A stretch of DNA of 64,000 nucleotides, from assembly GCF_039555335.1 (NCBI RefSeq), contig NW_027305494.1:310001-374000 (forward strand), given 5' to 3'. Of this stretch, positions 25,101 to 32,684 are shown one piece after another. The notes below the pieces were generated by a model. The model was given only the letters and a program-made list of their open reading frames with translations, did no database searches and was not told the DNA's origin. Origin of the DNA: Amphiura filiformis (taxonomy: Eukaryota; Echinodermata; Ophiuroidea; Amphilepidida; Amphiuridae). The stretch's first letter is position 1. Each line of letters begins with the position of its first letter. Made by a program: the position numbers and the translations under genes.

Positions 25101-27705
25101 ATACATTTTATTTGATACATTTTTGATACGTATCTAAAATGACGTATCCAAAGTGTATTAAATTTCAGCCCGGGACTCCAGATACAGGTACGCATGGGCG
25201 TTTCCCCTCCCACATTTTGTGATGGGGACACAATATCAAATGCCCCCCCCCCCCCCCACGTTTCGGCAAATACTTCCTTGGTCTAAGTAGGCTTTATACT
25301 GTAAAAGAAACACGCAATATTCAGTATTATACCTTGATTTTTGGCTACAATAGTATGAAATTGTTTTCACCCGCAACGCTCGCCAAGTTGACCTTTTTGG
25401 CCGCCCCAGTACCCCATCCCTTTACAACTACGCCCCTGAGCAGAATCCTGGCAAATTGTATCAACAGTGGTTATGACGTTAGACAGTGTAACTGATCTTC
25501 AAACATTTTAAAATAACAATATTATTATTATTATTATTATTGGATTATGTTTACATCTATAATTTTTAAAACATACCAAAGTTGGCAGTAGTTCTCTCCA
25601 TTTGGGAGTATCGAACGTCGGCAAATATGCGTAGGATTCTTCCTGATAAGACAGTCCTTGATCTTTTAGCAATAATCTGATGGCTTGACCTCGACCTAGC
25701 ATGTAATGTATGTAAAAATCACTGACAATATAAAGTATTCATTAGCTATTTTGCTGAACCTATAGATGAGTTAACCTCAAAGATTATCAACAAAGGCAAG
25801 GGACTGGTATATCTATATGCTTGAGTGAATCCCGGTTGCTTAATGTATATAGAATTGGCTTCATTATCCTAAATCATATTTCTTTATTTGCAAGAGGTAG
25901 GTGATTAATACTGCCATTAAAACACCTGGAATAGGTGAAACAAGCAACAAGGAAATTTTATCAACATATTTTATCAAACAATAAAAGGAATTATTTGTAA
26001 TAAAAGCTTGAAAGAGTAATTTCCAGTAATTAAATAGCGCCACCAATTTTGTTATTGATAGGCACATTTTGTATACGAAAAAGCTTTAAAAAATGCTATA
26101 AAAGTGAATAATTTTTTTAAAGAGGGGAAAATAAAGTTGCGAATGACTCAAAATCATTTGTATACATTAGCATGATATCGCTTTTAGCTGTTTAAGCCTA
26201 AAATTTGGTTGTACATTATGTTTTGTTTGAAAAACTAATAAATGATCCCATCAAACAACCGTTATATATTACCACTGCACTGTTCAATAGCCTCATTGTG
26301 ATGTGGCGGGAGTTTTAAAAACACGAGCCCTAAACAAAATATGATGCGCGCGCATACTGTCAGGCAAAAAACAAAAGAAATTGTGATGATGCGTGCGCAT
26401 ACTGCCATTGACGTCAGAAGTCAACTCATATCTACTAGGGCCTACAGTATAAAAATAAAATGCTTATTAATCATGAAAGTAGATTGTAAACCATCAAAAT
26501 GAGGTAGACTACAGTGTATTTTCAAGTAGTGCACCAGTATGCCTATATTGGAACTCTGTGCCCGTGGAAGTTCACAAAATATAGGGGTGGTGCAATAATT
26601 ATGTGTACCCCCTGGATGGTGAATTATAGGGGGGGGCAAATATTTTGGCAGGCCAAAAGGGGGGGGCAAGCATTTTTTGGCAAGTAGAAAGGGGGGGGTC
26701 AAGCGATTTTTGGCAGGTCGAAAGGGGGGAGGCAAGTGATTTTTGGCACAGATCTCTTTGGCACCGTTCTCAGTTCTATATATCCCTAAAAATCGCTTGT
26801 CCCGCCTTTCGACATGCCAAAAATGCTCCCCCCGTGTTTTGACCTGCCACCCCCCTAATTCGTGGATACACAAAAATCATGTTATCTAGCGAAAGTGCCA
26901 AAAAATTGAAATTGTTTATAAATTGTCTAAAAGTGAAGGCTATTATATTGCCATTAGGTATTCTTAATAGCAGTCAAGTTAGCTCAATCGATAAGGCGTT
27001 CGACTGTGGTGCGAGAGGTTGCGGGTTCGAACCCTGGCGGTGCCTAGTACGCTCACGTGGAAAAATTGAGTTAGCTTGAAATTCCCCTGAACAAGGAACT
27101 CACTGCTAATTTGTAACCCGTACGAAACTCGGGGAGCTGATCCTGGTTGCGAAGGTTATTTGTGGAATGTATAGGGTGTGCGCTCTTGAAGCAGCAAAGT
27201 CCCTGATTTGTTGTTTAATGGTTTGTGGAATGATGTGGGGCCGTAGTGGTCAGCGACAACCTGTAAATTGTGCTGAGGCTTGTGGATCAACGTCTACTGC
27301 GCTTTTTTTTTTTTTTTTTAATGAAAAAAAAAAATAGCAAAATGAGAAAACAGCAAAGTTGAGGCACCAATCAAATACGTGTAGCTAATTTATATACTGT
27401 CAGTATATAAATTACAGATTCATGTAAATTGCCTTATTTTGTCTTAACAATTCTTAAATACACAGCTTTCGGCTGAACCACTATAAAGCAGGCTATATGT
27501 CGGCACATATCTATGACAATTGTACTAAAATCTGAATTTCTTAGATCGTCGGGATGAGCAAATCACTGAATGTTCCAATTTTGGAGTTCCATATAAATAG
27601 CGTGGTCTCATTGAAGAATTAGGGGCACAACATATTTTCACCTTTCCTTTCAATATGTTTCCATACCTTTTACATCGAAGTAGATAAGTTTGTACGACTC
27701 TGCCA
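3951..27705 (-). CDS. Glutathione S-transferase, pi-like, seven coding exons
   Basis: Cytosolic enzyme that joins reduced glutathione to electrophiles. I built it by hand from seven minus-strand exons: 27705-27667, 25695-25577, 8545-8458, 8061-7958, 5415-5359, 4789-4739 and 4145-3951. All internal sites are GT/AG and all phases agree, giving about 217 residues; pi-class enzymes have about 210. The N-terminal thioredoxin-like half has the catalytic-type Tyr (YKLIYFDVKGRGQAIR, Tyr about 9), the cis-proline in QQLPMF (about 56-61) and the glutathione-binding QSNAILRYL (about 70-78). The helical half has DMVNDGVQDR, then ISFADYN, and ends in PYPTI. No break is visible. The initiator A must come from an upstream exon, because exon 1 begins with TG. 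Intron 2 is about 17 kb and full of transposons. The pi class is my best match; a related sigma- or mu-like class is less likely. A full-length transcript would settle the 5' end. Confidence 0.93.
4309..4508. mobile_element. Small hAT-like MITE, tentative
   Basis: The left end reads CAGTGGCGTAGCCAG and the right end, reversed, AGTGGTGTAGCCAGG, about 200 bases apart. These are typical hAT terminal repeats. I found no clean 8-bp target duplication, so the edges may be worn. It lies in GST intron 6. Confidence 0.45.
4739..4789 (-). CDS. GST exon 6
   Basis: Acceptor TTCCATAG, donor GTAAGATA, 51 bases, both ends in phase 0. It encodes NCLKKVNDGKSFIASET, the family stretch just before the conserved N-capping box helix of the C-terminal domain. 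Confidence 0.85.
4971..5164. repeat. Near-perfect inverted repeat, arms of about 72 bases
   Basis: Arms 4971-5042 and 5094-5164 are reverse complements apart from one inserted G, around a 51-base spacer. The RNA or single strand would fold into a very stable hairpin. It lies in GST intron 5. No target duplication or known transposon end is apparent. Confidence 0.9.
5359..5415 (-). CDS. GST exon 5
   Basis: Acceptor ATACAG, donor GTGAGTAG, 57 bases, both ends in phase 0. It encodes DTGKEEYIKKIPLWMGFYE, matching the helix after the domain linker in GSTs. It sits close to a long near-perfect inverted repeat in the next intron. Confidence 0.88.
6645..6760 (+). repeat. Tandem repeat of about 31-36 bases inside the LTR
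   Basis: Three head-to-tail copies of a unit containing TTTGGAGAAAGCAGCGCAAG with small changes. The repeats sit upstream of the AATAAA within the LTR, where such arrays often act as enhancer-like elements. That role is inference only. Confidence 0.75.
7007..7693. mobile_element. TTAA-flanked MITE, 687 bp
   Basis: Ends are inverted over about 45 bases: AGGAAATCTGTACCATAAAC on the left matches the right end reversed. TTAA lies directly outside on both sides (7003-7006, 7694-7697). The geometry fits Kolobok- or piggyBac-type transposases. No transposase is encoded. Nested in the solo LTR. Confidence 0.85.
7958..8061 (-). CDS. GST exon 4
   Basis: Acceptor TTGGCAG, donor GTAAGTC, 104 bases. It completes Gly and reads LYGCNPKEAAYIDMVNDG, then VQDRLESVIRLAWDNW. 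It covers the linker and the first helix of the C-terminal domain; the DMVNDG stretch is the classic pi-class signature. Confidence 0.93.
8458..8545 (-). CDS. GST exon 3
   Basis: Acceptor CTTTCAG, donor GTATGTTA, 88 bases. It encodes PFQQLPMFYDGDF, then MLVQSNAILRYLGQKH plus the first base of a Gly codon. It holds the cis-proline loop and the Gln-Ser pair that grips the gamma-glutamyl end of glutathione. About 17 kb separates it from exon 2, yet the join is phase-perfect. Confidence 0.93.
8827..8945 (+). repeat. Left arm of a long inverted repeat pair
   Basis: This stretch recurs reverse-complemented at 25257-25374, including the shared ACCAAAAATCAAGGTATAAT and GACCAxGGAAGTATTTGC. A second matching pair follows inward (9527-9583 with 25193-25243), then GTATCAAA-rich sequence on both sides. 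Either one large element with diverged arms brackets 9.8-25.2 kb, or two copies of one repeat lie in opposite orientation. Confidence 0.7.
8973..9512. mobile_element. Insertion splitting the left arm, tentative
   Basis: Comparison with the uninterrupted arm at 25.25 kb shows about 540 extra bases here. The ends are weakly inverted (CACACCGACATCGCC versus CACACAGTGTCATCGCCC), and GTGTGGGG-type sequence lies on both sides. No open frame of note. Confidence 0.4.
9780..9899. repeat. GTATCAAA-rich repeat, left block
   Basis: Dense copies of GTGTATCAAAAGTGTATCAA and their inversions. The same motif fills 11695-11805 and 24450-25165, so the three blocks are probably parts of one repeat cut up by later insertions. 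Confidence 0.7.
9900..9987 (+). repeat. Exact 44-bp tandem duplication
   Basis: 9900-9943 and 9944-9987 are identical, each starting GAAAATGTATCAACTACTTG. Identity this complete implies a recent event. It sits at the junction between the GTATCAAA repeat and the LINE fragment. Confidence 0.95.
9990..11690 (-). mobile_element. LINE 3' fragment, split by a foldback element
   Basis: On the minus strand, 11669-11313 encodes TEYASSVWDPLN, then NINQLESVQRRAARFIVGDY, the region after the reverse transcriptase in CR1/Jockey-group LINEs. After an interruption (about 10200-11330), 10175-10010 encodes the family C-terminus IAGWNSLPEPITN, then EVFKSALQEHYG. The 5' part is absent. The reading frame changes after the first 60 or so residues, so it is dead. 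The stretch 10215-10420 holds three spaced copies of CAGCTGGT(C/A)TG. Confidence 0.8.
10592..11249. mobile_element. Foldback MITE with about 310-bp arms
   Basis: Almost the whole element is one imperfect palindrome centred near 10905. Ends read GGGCTGGGGTATGAACG and, reversed, GGGATCTAAAATGAGCG, with TTAA immediately outside both. The arms share CCGACGATCAATTGAAAA and GACATATCGGATTGCATTCT. No coding capacity. Confidence 0.85.
11695..11805. repeat. GTATCAAA-rich repeat, middle block
   Basis: Contains AAAGTGTATCAAATTGAACT twice; the same unit occurs in the 24.45-kb block. It is probably the continuation of the left block across the LINE fragment. Confidence 0.65.
12150..12230 (+). repeat. Direct repeat, copy 1 (copy 2 at 14660-14730)
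   Basis: Both copies contain an AAAAAGCACGA..TTCATCTAG core followed by GGTGAGATCTTTCTAATTTT. They flank 2.4 kb that includes a DNA element. The GGTGAGA could be a splice donor, but no protein reads into it. It may be duplicated leader sequence of the LINE starting near 15.0 kb. Confidence 0.55.
12805..14305. mobile_element. Non-autonomous DNA transposon, about 1.5 kb
   Basis: Inverted ends of about 100 bases share CCGCCACAACGTGGAGCTGC and TGACCAATCATGTTAGA. No transposase frame is visible. The interior 13303-13910 recurs inverted at 34141-34752. Superfamily not determined; the target duplication is unclear. Confidence 0.75.
15043..15907 (+). CDS. LINE ORF1 protein with N-terminal 2A, one frame shift
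   Basis: RNA-binding chaperone-like protein of the element. I start at ATG 15043 (MGIGIGLWRARIGCFMYRG). Residues about 33-50 are hydrophobic, followed by the 2A motif DVESNPGP ending at residue 59. Then comes a coiled coil (about 75-145: LNKLKKDVKDAKDE, ADRLREDVEKLRSKVDQL) and an RRM-like domain of the L1-ORF1 type (NLIFHGVEGD, IERAHRLK, PIIVKFSF) with its C-terminal part (RVRDIRRNLLPFL). The frame changes once, at about 15470-15490, between the coiled coil and the RRM. It ends at TAG 15907. A GTG at 15016 is in frame but is an unlikely start. Confidence 0.85.
15196..15219 (+). other. 2A ribosome-skipping motif in LINE ORF1
   Basis: Encodes DVESNPGP, the invariant D(V/I)ExNPGP signature; the skip would fall between Gly58 and Pro59 (before CCT 15217-15219). 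The preceding residues LALRLCTFFLLCVAM are hydrophobic, as in 2A sequences that double as signal peptides. 2A-like motifs are known from T. cruzi L1Tc and from CR1-type LINEs of sea urchin. Activity here is inferred from the motif. Confidence 0.9.
15932..18964 (+). CDS. LINE ORF2, part 1: endonuclease and reverse transcriptase
   Basis: Starts at ATG 15932, 25 bases after ORF1. The first 170 residues are acidic and Asn-rich, with a CQIC pair near the start. The AP-type endonuclease follows: HFIFWNINGM, FLCFVETW, IIVGDVNGR, SVVDYLLT and SDHMPIVF. The reverse transcriptase has GKATGIDGIPAEFLK, GLIVPIFKKGKRDEPSNYRG, FVDFRKAFDSVNH, SGVQQGSVLSP and YADD, then WGLSVNTEKTKI and FKYLGVTFSSSGSW. The frame changes four times: near 17070, 17340, 18395 and 18620. 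Reading stops at 18964, where a DNA element interrupts codon TTA-AGT. Confidence 0.9.
19764..20190 (+). repeat. About 110-bp repeat in two near copies, a third diverged
   Basis: 19780-19880 and 20098-20190 share AGCATCAGACAGCTAG, GTACAAACAACAGAGTTCAC and ACGAGAACACCAAT, each followed by GGGGCTGTGCAATAATGAT. A third, weaker copy is at 20633-20715. The GGGGCTGTGCAATAAT ends belong to the TAA-flanked MITE family at 37.3 kb. G-rich stretches at 19925-19985 and 20430-20500 carry that family's interior repeat. Confidence 0.75.
21736..21978 (+). CDS. Unrecognised open frame inside the TTAA element
   Basis: An open stretch reads DELADPADTMVYQECLKEAV, then LYHPITPITLGTNRLF and KTLTDICQALFMISLENP, ending in a stop at 21978. 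The composition is protein-like (charged helices, no low complexity), but I do not recognise it. It could be a remnant of a transposase, a captured host exon, or chance. No flanking splice sites are convincing. Confidence 0.25.
   Translation, partial: EINDELADPADTMVYQECLKEAVQKPELYHPITPITLGTNRLFRVQDDKLSSVSIKTLTDICQALFMISLENPTHERLCL
23401..24336 (+). CDS. LINE ORF2, part 2: C-terminal region
   Basis: Resumes in the same frame after the insert: LSVQAKKALFSVKSIASKFG, APIMFYGCELWG, then the cysteine-rich end LCKLCESGLVEDELHFVLVC and RNERQRFIPRYY, finishing at TAG 24336. Joining 18964 to 23405 gives an uninterrupted reading KSQEYLSVQAKK, which proves that both parts were one gene. The Cys-X2-Cys and His-X4-Cys spacing is that of LINE C-terminal zinc knuckles. 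Confidence 0.9.
   Translation, partial: LSVQAKKALFSVKSIASKFGRLPPDVMCKIFDTKIAPIMFYGCELWGTDESMLIERVHLSFCRYLLNIPKTTSSDGVRGELGRYPLFIQTLMRVIKYWLYILELSHKRTLFQCYKFQYNKAERGQECWALAVKNILFSRGFGHVWIAQSVANKNVFISLFKQRCTDVELQRFDESMRTNSKLKYYSIFKTDIICEKYLFIIENVMMKILLTKLRLGSLNLEVVLGRYEGIPRDERLCKLCESGLVEDELHFVLVCDYFRNERQRFIPRYYRENPTELKYCQFMQTSDSRILKNLCKYLFNACKKRDIYFRQ
24450..25165. repeat. GTATCAAA-rich repeat, right block
   Basis: More than 20 copies of GTATCAAA or TTTGATAC in both orientations, including three spaced copies of GAAAGGATAAGAATTG or its variant. It ends at TTTCAGCCCGGGACTCC, whose inversion resembles the left end near 9790. I see no coding potential. Confidence 0.75.
25257..25374 (-). repeat. 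Right arm of the long inverted repeat pair
   Basis: Reverse complement of 8827-8945 with scattered differences. Just outside, at 25437, the sequence CTACGCCCCTG looks like a hAT-type right end, so the arms may belong to a hAT-like element; no partner left end was found. Confidence 0.7.
25577..25695 (-). CDS. GST exon 2
   Basis: Acceptor TGCTAG, donor GTATGT, 119 bases, entering in phase 1 and leaving in phase 0. It completes the Gly codon and reads RGQAIRLLLKDQGLSYQEES, then YAYLPTFDTPKWRELLPTL. This is the first helix and second strand of a GST N-terminal domain, with the Arg and the Trp/Lys expected near the glutathione glycine. Confidence 0.92.
26584..26855. mobile_element. MITE with internal G-rich minisatellite
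   Basis: Starts GGGGTGGTGCAATAATTATG and ends CACCCCCC followed by TAA. The interior has four imperfect copies of a unit of about 30 bases, of the form GGGGGGGCAAG.GATTTTTGG followed by CAGGTCGAAA. The same unit, inverted, lies in the element at 37334-37826. Lies in GST intron 1. Confidence 0.6.
26985..27320 (+). mobile_element. tRNA-derived SINE with T-rich tail
   Basis: The head has A box TAGCTCAATCGATAAGGCG and B box GGTTCGAACCC at tRNA-like spacing. The body runs to GGATCAACGTCTACTGCGC and ends in a run of 18 T. Sequence and body differ from the SINEs at 2.8 and 58.2 kb, so at least two SINE families are present. Lies in GST intron 1. Confidence 0.8.
27667..27705 (-). CDS. GST exon 1 (coding part)
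   Basis: The acceptor is a T-run ending in GCAG, followed directly by TGGCAGAGTC. The exon reads (A)TG then AESYKLIYFDVK and one base of a Gly codon, and ends at the donor GTATGG. It is 39 bases. It carries the catalytic tyrosine region of the glutathione site. The in-frame sequence upstream of the acceptor has no ATG, so the start codon is either split A|TG by an intron or lies in an earlier exon. Confidence 0.85.
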
Positions 27706-27774
27706 CTGCAAAAAATAGAACATGCAATATTTAGTAATATAGTTGTATATACAACGTTTCAAGTTTACATTTAA

Positions 27775-28097
27775 AGGGGCATTTCGTGATCCACAGCCTC
27801 ATCCCCCACTTTTCTCAAAAAAAGTTGAGATTTTTATATCACTGGAAACCTCTGGCTACATAATGTTTATGTACAAAATATTTCTTGCAGATTAATTCGT
27901 TTAGCAAAGATATCGTGAAATTTGAATTTCGTTCTGGTGCACCAGAACGAAATTACTGGGAGCAGTGAATACACATAATCATGCATAACTCGCGAACGCA
28001 AAATCGGAATCAACTGAAATTTTGGGAATAGGTTTTTTCGTGGATATCTAATGAAAAATGACATAAATAGAGGATGCTAGGATCACGAAATACTCCT
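27775..28097. mobile_element. TTAA-flanked MITE, 323 bp, copy A
   Basis: TTAA on both sides (27771-27774, 28098-28101) and ends AGGGGCATTTCGTGATCC / reversed AGGAGTATTTCGTGATCC. A second copy in opposite orientation is at 61057-61373. The centre has the palindrome TTCGTTCTGGTGCACCAGAACGAA split across the axis. No coding capacity. Confidence 0.88.
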
Positions 28098-28135
28098 TTA
28101 AGTCCTCTCATCAAAGTATTCTAGCTAATACTTAC

Positions 28136-28150
28136 TATTTTTATGTTATA
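28136..28150 (-). other. Possible donor end of the GST 5' exon
   Basis: On the minus strand an A at 28136 is followed by GTAAGTATT, a near-consensus donor. Splicing it to the exon-1 acceptor at 27706 would create ATGGCAGAG and complete the missing start codon. The MITE at 27775-28097 would then lie inside this first intron. The exon side is AT-rich and has no other support. Confidence 0.25.
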
Positions 28151-30300
28151 ATCTCAAAAATGATTGCGATGCATATATGTACCGCGTATAATACCGCTAC
28201 AAGGTTAATTAAGTGCATTCCTCTCACGTAACGAACCATTCACGAATCGTGTGATAAGGGAGTGTTCATAATATTTTGGTGGGGTGAAAAAATTGGAACC
28301 TCGGATATCAAAAAAATAATGATCACCCTAAATAAAAATTCCTTTAAAAAAGGAATGGGGCGCCCAATGTGAGCTTGGTCGTGATGTGGTGAATTTCATG
28401 GTGTTTAGATTTGGTATTATTATCTCTTGCAAACCCGGTGACAATCACCCTAAAAAAGGACGGATTTTCTTCTGATCCCCCTTTTTACGGTCTAACATTT
28501 TTTGAACCATTATTCATATCCTAAAGAGGAAACCAACATATACGAGGGTTATTCAAAATGTTATGTTTTCACCCTAATATCTCAGCTTTTGCAAATAGTA
28601 GCCATTTCATATTTTCCATGATTATAACCTAGAACCTTATCTAGTTATTGAGGAAAGGTTTGTTTTAATTTCTGTTTCTATTTGTTTTTGGCGATTAAAC
28701 CAGGATTCGGTGTCGCGAAAATGGAGAAAATCTGTACATATTTAGACAGAACAGAAGCAGGTCCGTAGCCCCCAGCCCCCAAAAACAAAATTTGATGTTT
28801 TATTGGGATGCGGTTAACCTTATTCTTCGCATCGCAAAAATCCGAAAAATCAGTAATTTATTATAGATGACCAAAAAAAAAAAAAAAAAGCGGCTTCCCC
28901 ACAACAAAGGCCGTTGTTTTTTAACAAAGAAACGATAACAGCAATTAAGAACTGACTGCCACCCTGTCCGCCACCAGACCGTTTGGAGTTTCTTATTCAT
29001 GTTATTATGAATGTATAAACTATAATGTTTACAAGTGTATGTGTATCATGGTATAGAAAAAACTGTATAGGGGCCTAATGTGCGCACATTTTGAGCTATT
29101 TTGTTGATTTGAAGCTTTATACCTACTTTTACCCTTGTTTTGATCTGCGATTTGATCCCCTCTCAGGGACTGAATTTTATTACCCCCTCCAGTGGCTCCG
29201 GAACCGGGGGAGGGCCCCGGGTAGACTTCTCCGTAGTCCACTTGCCAATTGTGCACTACTCTGGCTATTACATTTAAGCTTAAAACTCTGATTTATTTAA
29301 TGAGTGCACAATTGATAGATTTTCACAACTGATCTTTTCAGTCACCGTACGCCCTCTGTTTGTTAGCTTCCCAAGTGGTTTTTCGGATAATAAACTGGCA
29401 GATTCTAAAATTAGAATTGTTCAGTATTGAAGTGTCATTATAATTATGCCATTATGATGTGTTGCATTCAATAATATAAGCCTACGTAGGGCCTATACTT
29501 TACTTTTACTGTCACAAATATAATTATATAGCCTAAACTTTTTCATAACCATTTTATACTAGTATTTTGATGTAGGCCTACTAAATATCAGTATAATTTC
29601 GAGTTCAACTGAATGCGTTCATCATGATTAATAACATTTTATTTATCAAAAATCGACTATGGCATAGTCTAGGCCACGGGGGAGGGCGGGGCAATAATTT
29701 TGGTCAAGCTATATAAGGACCCACAATGTTTTGACCCTCCTGAATTTTCTAACCCAAGATTATTTGAACACTCCCTAACATGCCTAAAGTAATTATTTTG
29801 AGTAACCCCATGCTATATTGTACTTTGTACTCAATTCATGATTCAATTCATGATATTCACAGAGTGAGAACAGAACCGTTGACCGGAGAACCCTCCACTC
29901 ACTAGGATCCACAACATGCTCATCTATCAAGGCACAGTTCTTTAACCCCAATACATTTGTACATTCATTGAACATGTTGAATGACCTTTGAACATTTGAG
30001 TTCAAAAACTCACACTCTGCAACTTGAGGTCAAATTTTGCACCATGATTGTTTAATTGAGGTTATTGAACTATGCCATTGGGATGAGGCCATTGTGGTCC
30101 ATAATGACTGTATGGTAGTCTTGGTTAAGTAAACCAACCCGGCAACACAGTACCTGATTATATTTTGACCTTTAACTAGCATGGACTTGTCAACCACATG
30201 CTCTGGCTAGGTTATAATACCACATACACATTATGATAGTCCTATACTAGACGGACTATCCTAAATCGAATCCCAAATATTTGGCATATATGTAGTGGGG
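28150..30300. other. No gene recognised; upstream flank of the GST gene
   Basis: This stretch should contain the GST promoter and first exon, but I cannot place them. Near 29683 a fragment of the CAATAATT MITE family occurs, and 28864-28888 is an A-rich tract. A T/G-rich stretch at 28290-28520 resembles worn repeat. Confidence 0.35.
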
Positions 30301-30666
30301 CAAAGACCGTTTTTTCTGCCTCCGCAGGAGGTAGTATGCTTTGAAATTTACACCTAAAATGCCGCACATTGCGCGGCATGTAGGCCGATTGTACAAATTT
30401 ATATTCTGACAAGTACTCTAATTTCCGCCCAATATCGAGAGCCCAATATATATCCCCACCTCTTTGCGCCATACATAAATTCGCCTATCGCCATTTCCGA
30501 ATGTTCAAAAAGGTAATCACGCTTCCTCAGCATGTGCAATAAATAAGCATTAAAATTAATCTTATTCTATAGGGATTCTAGAAACGCCTAGCACGTGGCG
30601 CCAATGGCGTGGGTCTATCAAGTTAATGAATTATGCATTAGAATATTTTCAAACTCATATGTTGTA

Positions 30667-30819
30667 TAATTGAAGACCGAATTAAAAAAGACTAGCTTGC
30701 GTATGCCGTCCTGTAAACCAGACCAAAATGCCATACTGCGCAGGTCAGCAACCAATCACGGCGCGCCTTTGTCATGACGTCAGACGCAAACTAGTCTTTT
30801 TTAATTCGGTCTTTAATTA
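30667..30819. mobile_element. Small palindromic MITE within the long repeat
   Basis: Ends GAAGACCGAATTAAAAAAGA and the inverse face each other over about 150 bases. Also present in the second copy (about 54097-54253), so it was inserted before the long repeat duplicated. Confidence 0.75.
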
Positions 30820-32346
30820 TAGGTTGTAGCCTCAGCGCTCATCAGCAGCCACACCACCTCAATGCCTTCGGTGTGATCAGCAGCTTTATCGTTGAAGACA
30901 AGTTGGAAAACCGTTATGCTGTGGCAATGGGAATACACCTCAAACAAGGTTTAATTTCATGATTACATGAAACCTGATTATTAATGCAAAAACTTTGGCT
31001 GGAGAAGTTGAAGCTGACGTTCATGGCGACACTTTGGATGTGATAATTTGACATCATGGATTGTTTTGTGCAAAATTGGAGGTATTTTTGTGCCACGGCG
31101 AGTCAGCAGACCGACTGGCATGCATGCTAGGCTCGACTAGGCCACAATCATGATCCGATGCATTTGAACTGCAATGTATGGTGTGATACGCCTAGCCGCG
31201 CCTATGGCCGGCTTCATTGCTGCCCGGGCATTGCTGTTCAAATACATGTACTAAAGTATTGCAATTTTATTGCGTTGATATAATTCGGAATAATTCGTTT
31301 TAAAGTATTTGCTTCCCCAATTCCCATGCGTGGTTGTGTTTTATGTTCTACTGAGTACTGTTGCAATATTTTTGCATGCATACCCATGACCGTTTCAAGA
31401 CTTTGACTGAGAAATTTGCGTTTTGTTTGTTAAGATAAAAATAAAAATAAAATGCAAGAATCATCTTTCCCCACACAATACTTCTTACAAACAAGGTGTT
31501 GATATTGGCCCTTTCGATGCAAGACAAAGCACAAATGAAGGAAACAAAACAAAACAATAATGTTTTTGATTTTTATTCAATTACACATACAAAAGAGTAA
31601 TGACCTATAAAAAGACCCCCTAAATATAATAATATTAATATTATTTTAGTCCTGAATACAAAATATAATAAACAAGCATTAAAAAAATCTGAAACGTTAC
31701 AATCGTAATTTTCAGTCAAAAAATCCACGAGAAATGACTCTTGATACAACTTGGGCATATATGCATTTAAAAAACAGAAACGGCTGCCTGCATCTGGAAC
31801 TCTTCATATCTGAAAGTTTGAAGGTCTTATTTCATACATCAGAATTATCTGCAAGATTGCAAGATGGCTTTAGGTGACCGTGGCCCTATTGGCTAATGCA
31901 CAAATTTAGATTTTCTTTCTATTTAAATAATATGTTAAAGCTTATGCCCTGTAGATTACATTCGGTTCTTGAGATATGGCCTGTCAAAATGGTGCGAACC
32001 CAAAACAAAAAATTGGCAACAACTTTCTTTTTATTTTCTATATTTTGACAAGTCCAGTTGCCAGATGATTTTCTAATTACATGTATGAATTATGCAAAGT
32101 AAAGATTTCAGATACAATTAAAAGAGCTATAGTAGGCCTACTGAGGCATGGTACATGGGTAGAACACACACTGTAGACCTACTACAAAATTACGGTTGCG
32201 TTTTGGCAAATTTCAATTTGCATAATTAATTTGGGCCACTTATTAGAAAAGTTGATTAGGGCCCTAATTAATTATGCAAATGGAAATTTGCATGGAAAAA
32301 GGCATTCATGGGTTTTATATCTTATTTTGTAGCCGATCTGAACATT

Positions 32347-32684
32347 GGGCTATTCCAGAAAATAGATGCACACCCCCTATAGAGGAGTTCGGATATCCGG
32401 ACTTTTTGTCCAGTCGTGACTGTTGGAAATCCAGACTTTTAAAGTGCCCAAAGGCAAAAAATCCGGCAGAAAAATAGTTTAAAATCAGAAATCCTCAATT
32501 TGAGAGCTCATTTTCAACATTTCCGTGATTTTTCCTTCATTTTATTGGATTTCCAAGCTTTTTCCAGTAACATTGGCAACTGGAAATCCAGTTGTTTTCA
32601 GAAAGCAGACTTGGAAATCCAGACATTTCTTTGATTGAAAAGTTACTCCTCTATAGGGGTGTGCACCTATTTTCTGAATAGCCC
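32347..32684. mobile_element. MITE, 338 bp, with a visible empty site
   Basis: Ends GGGCTATTCCAGAAAATAG / reversed GGGCTATTCAGAAAATAGG (about 40 bases inverted), flanked by ATT on both sides. The other copy of the host repeat (near 52560, reversed) has a single ATT and no insert, which proves insertion. 3-bp duplication and GGG ends suggest a PIF/Harbinger-like or similar enzyme. Interior contains repeated GGAAATCCAGAC-like segments. Confidence 0.9.

Noticed and set aside
26985-27058. A tRNA gene on the plus strand
   Set aside because: Same reasoning: only the internal promoter boxes are kept, and the sequence runs into a SINE body with a T tail.
31348-31557. Open frame kept in both copies of the 2.4-kb repeat (also 53367-53561)
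   Set aside because: Conserved only because the repeat is conserved; no codon bias or domain, and the flanking frame is closed.
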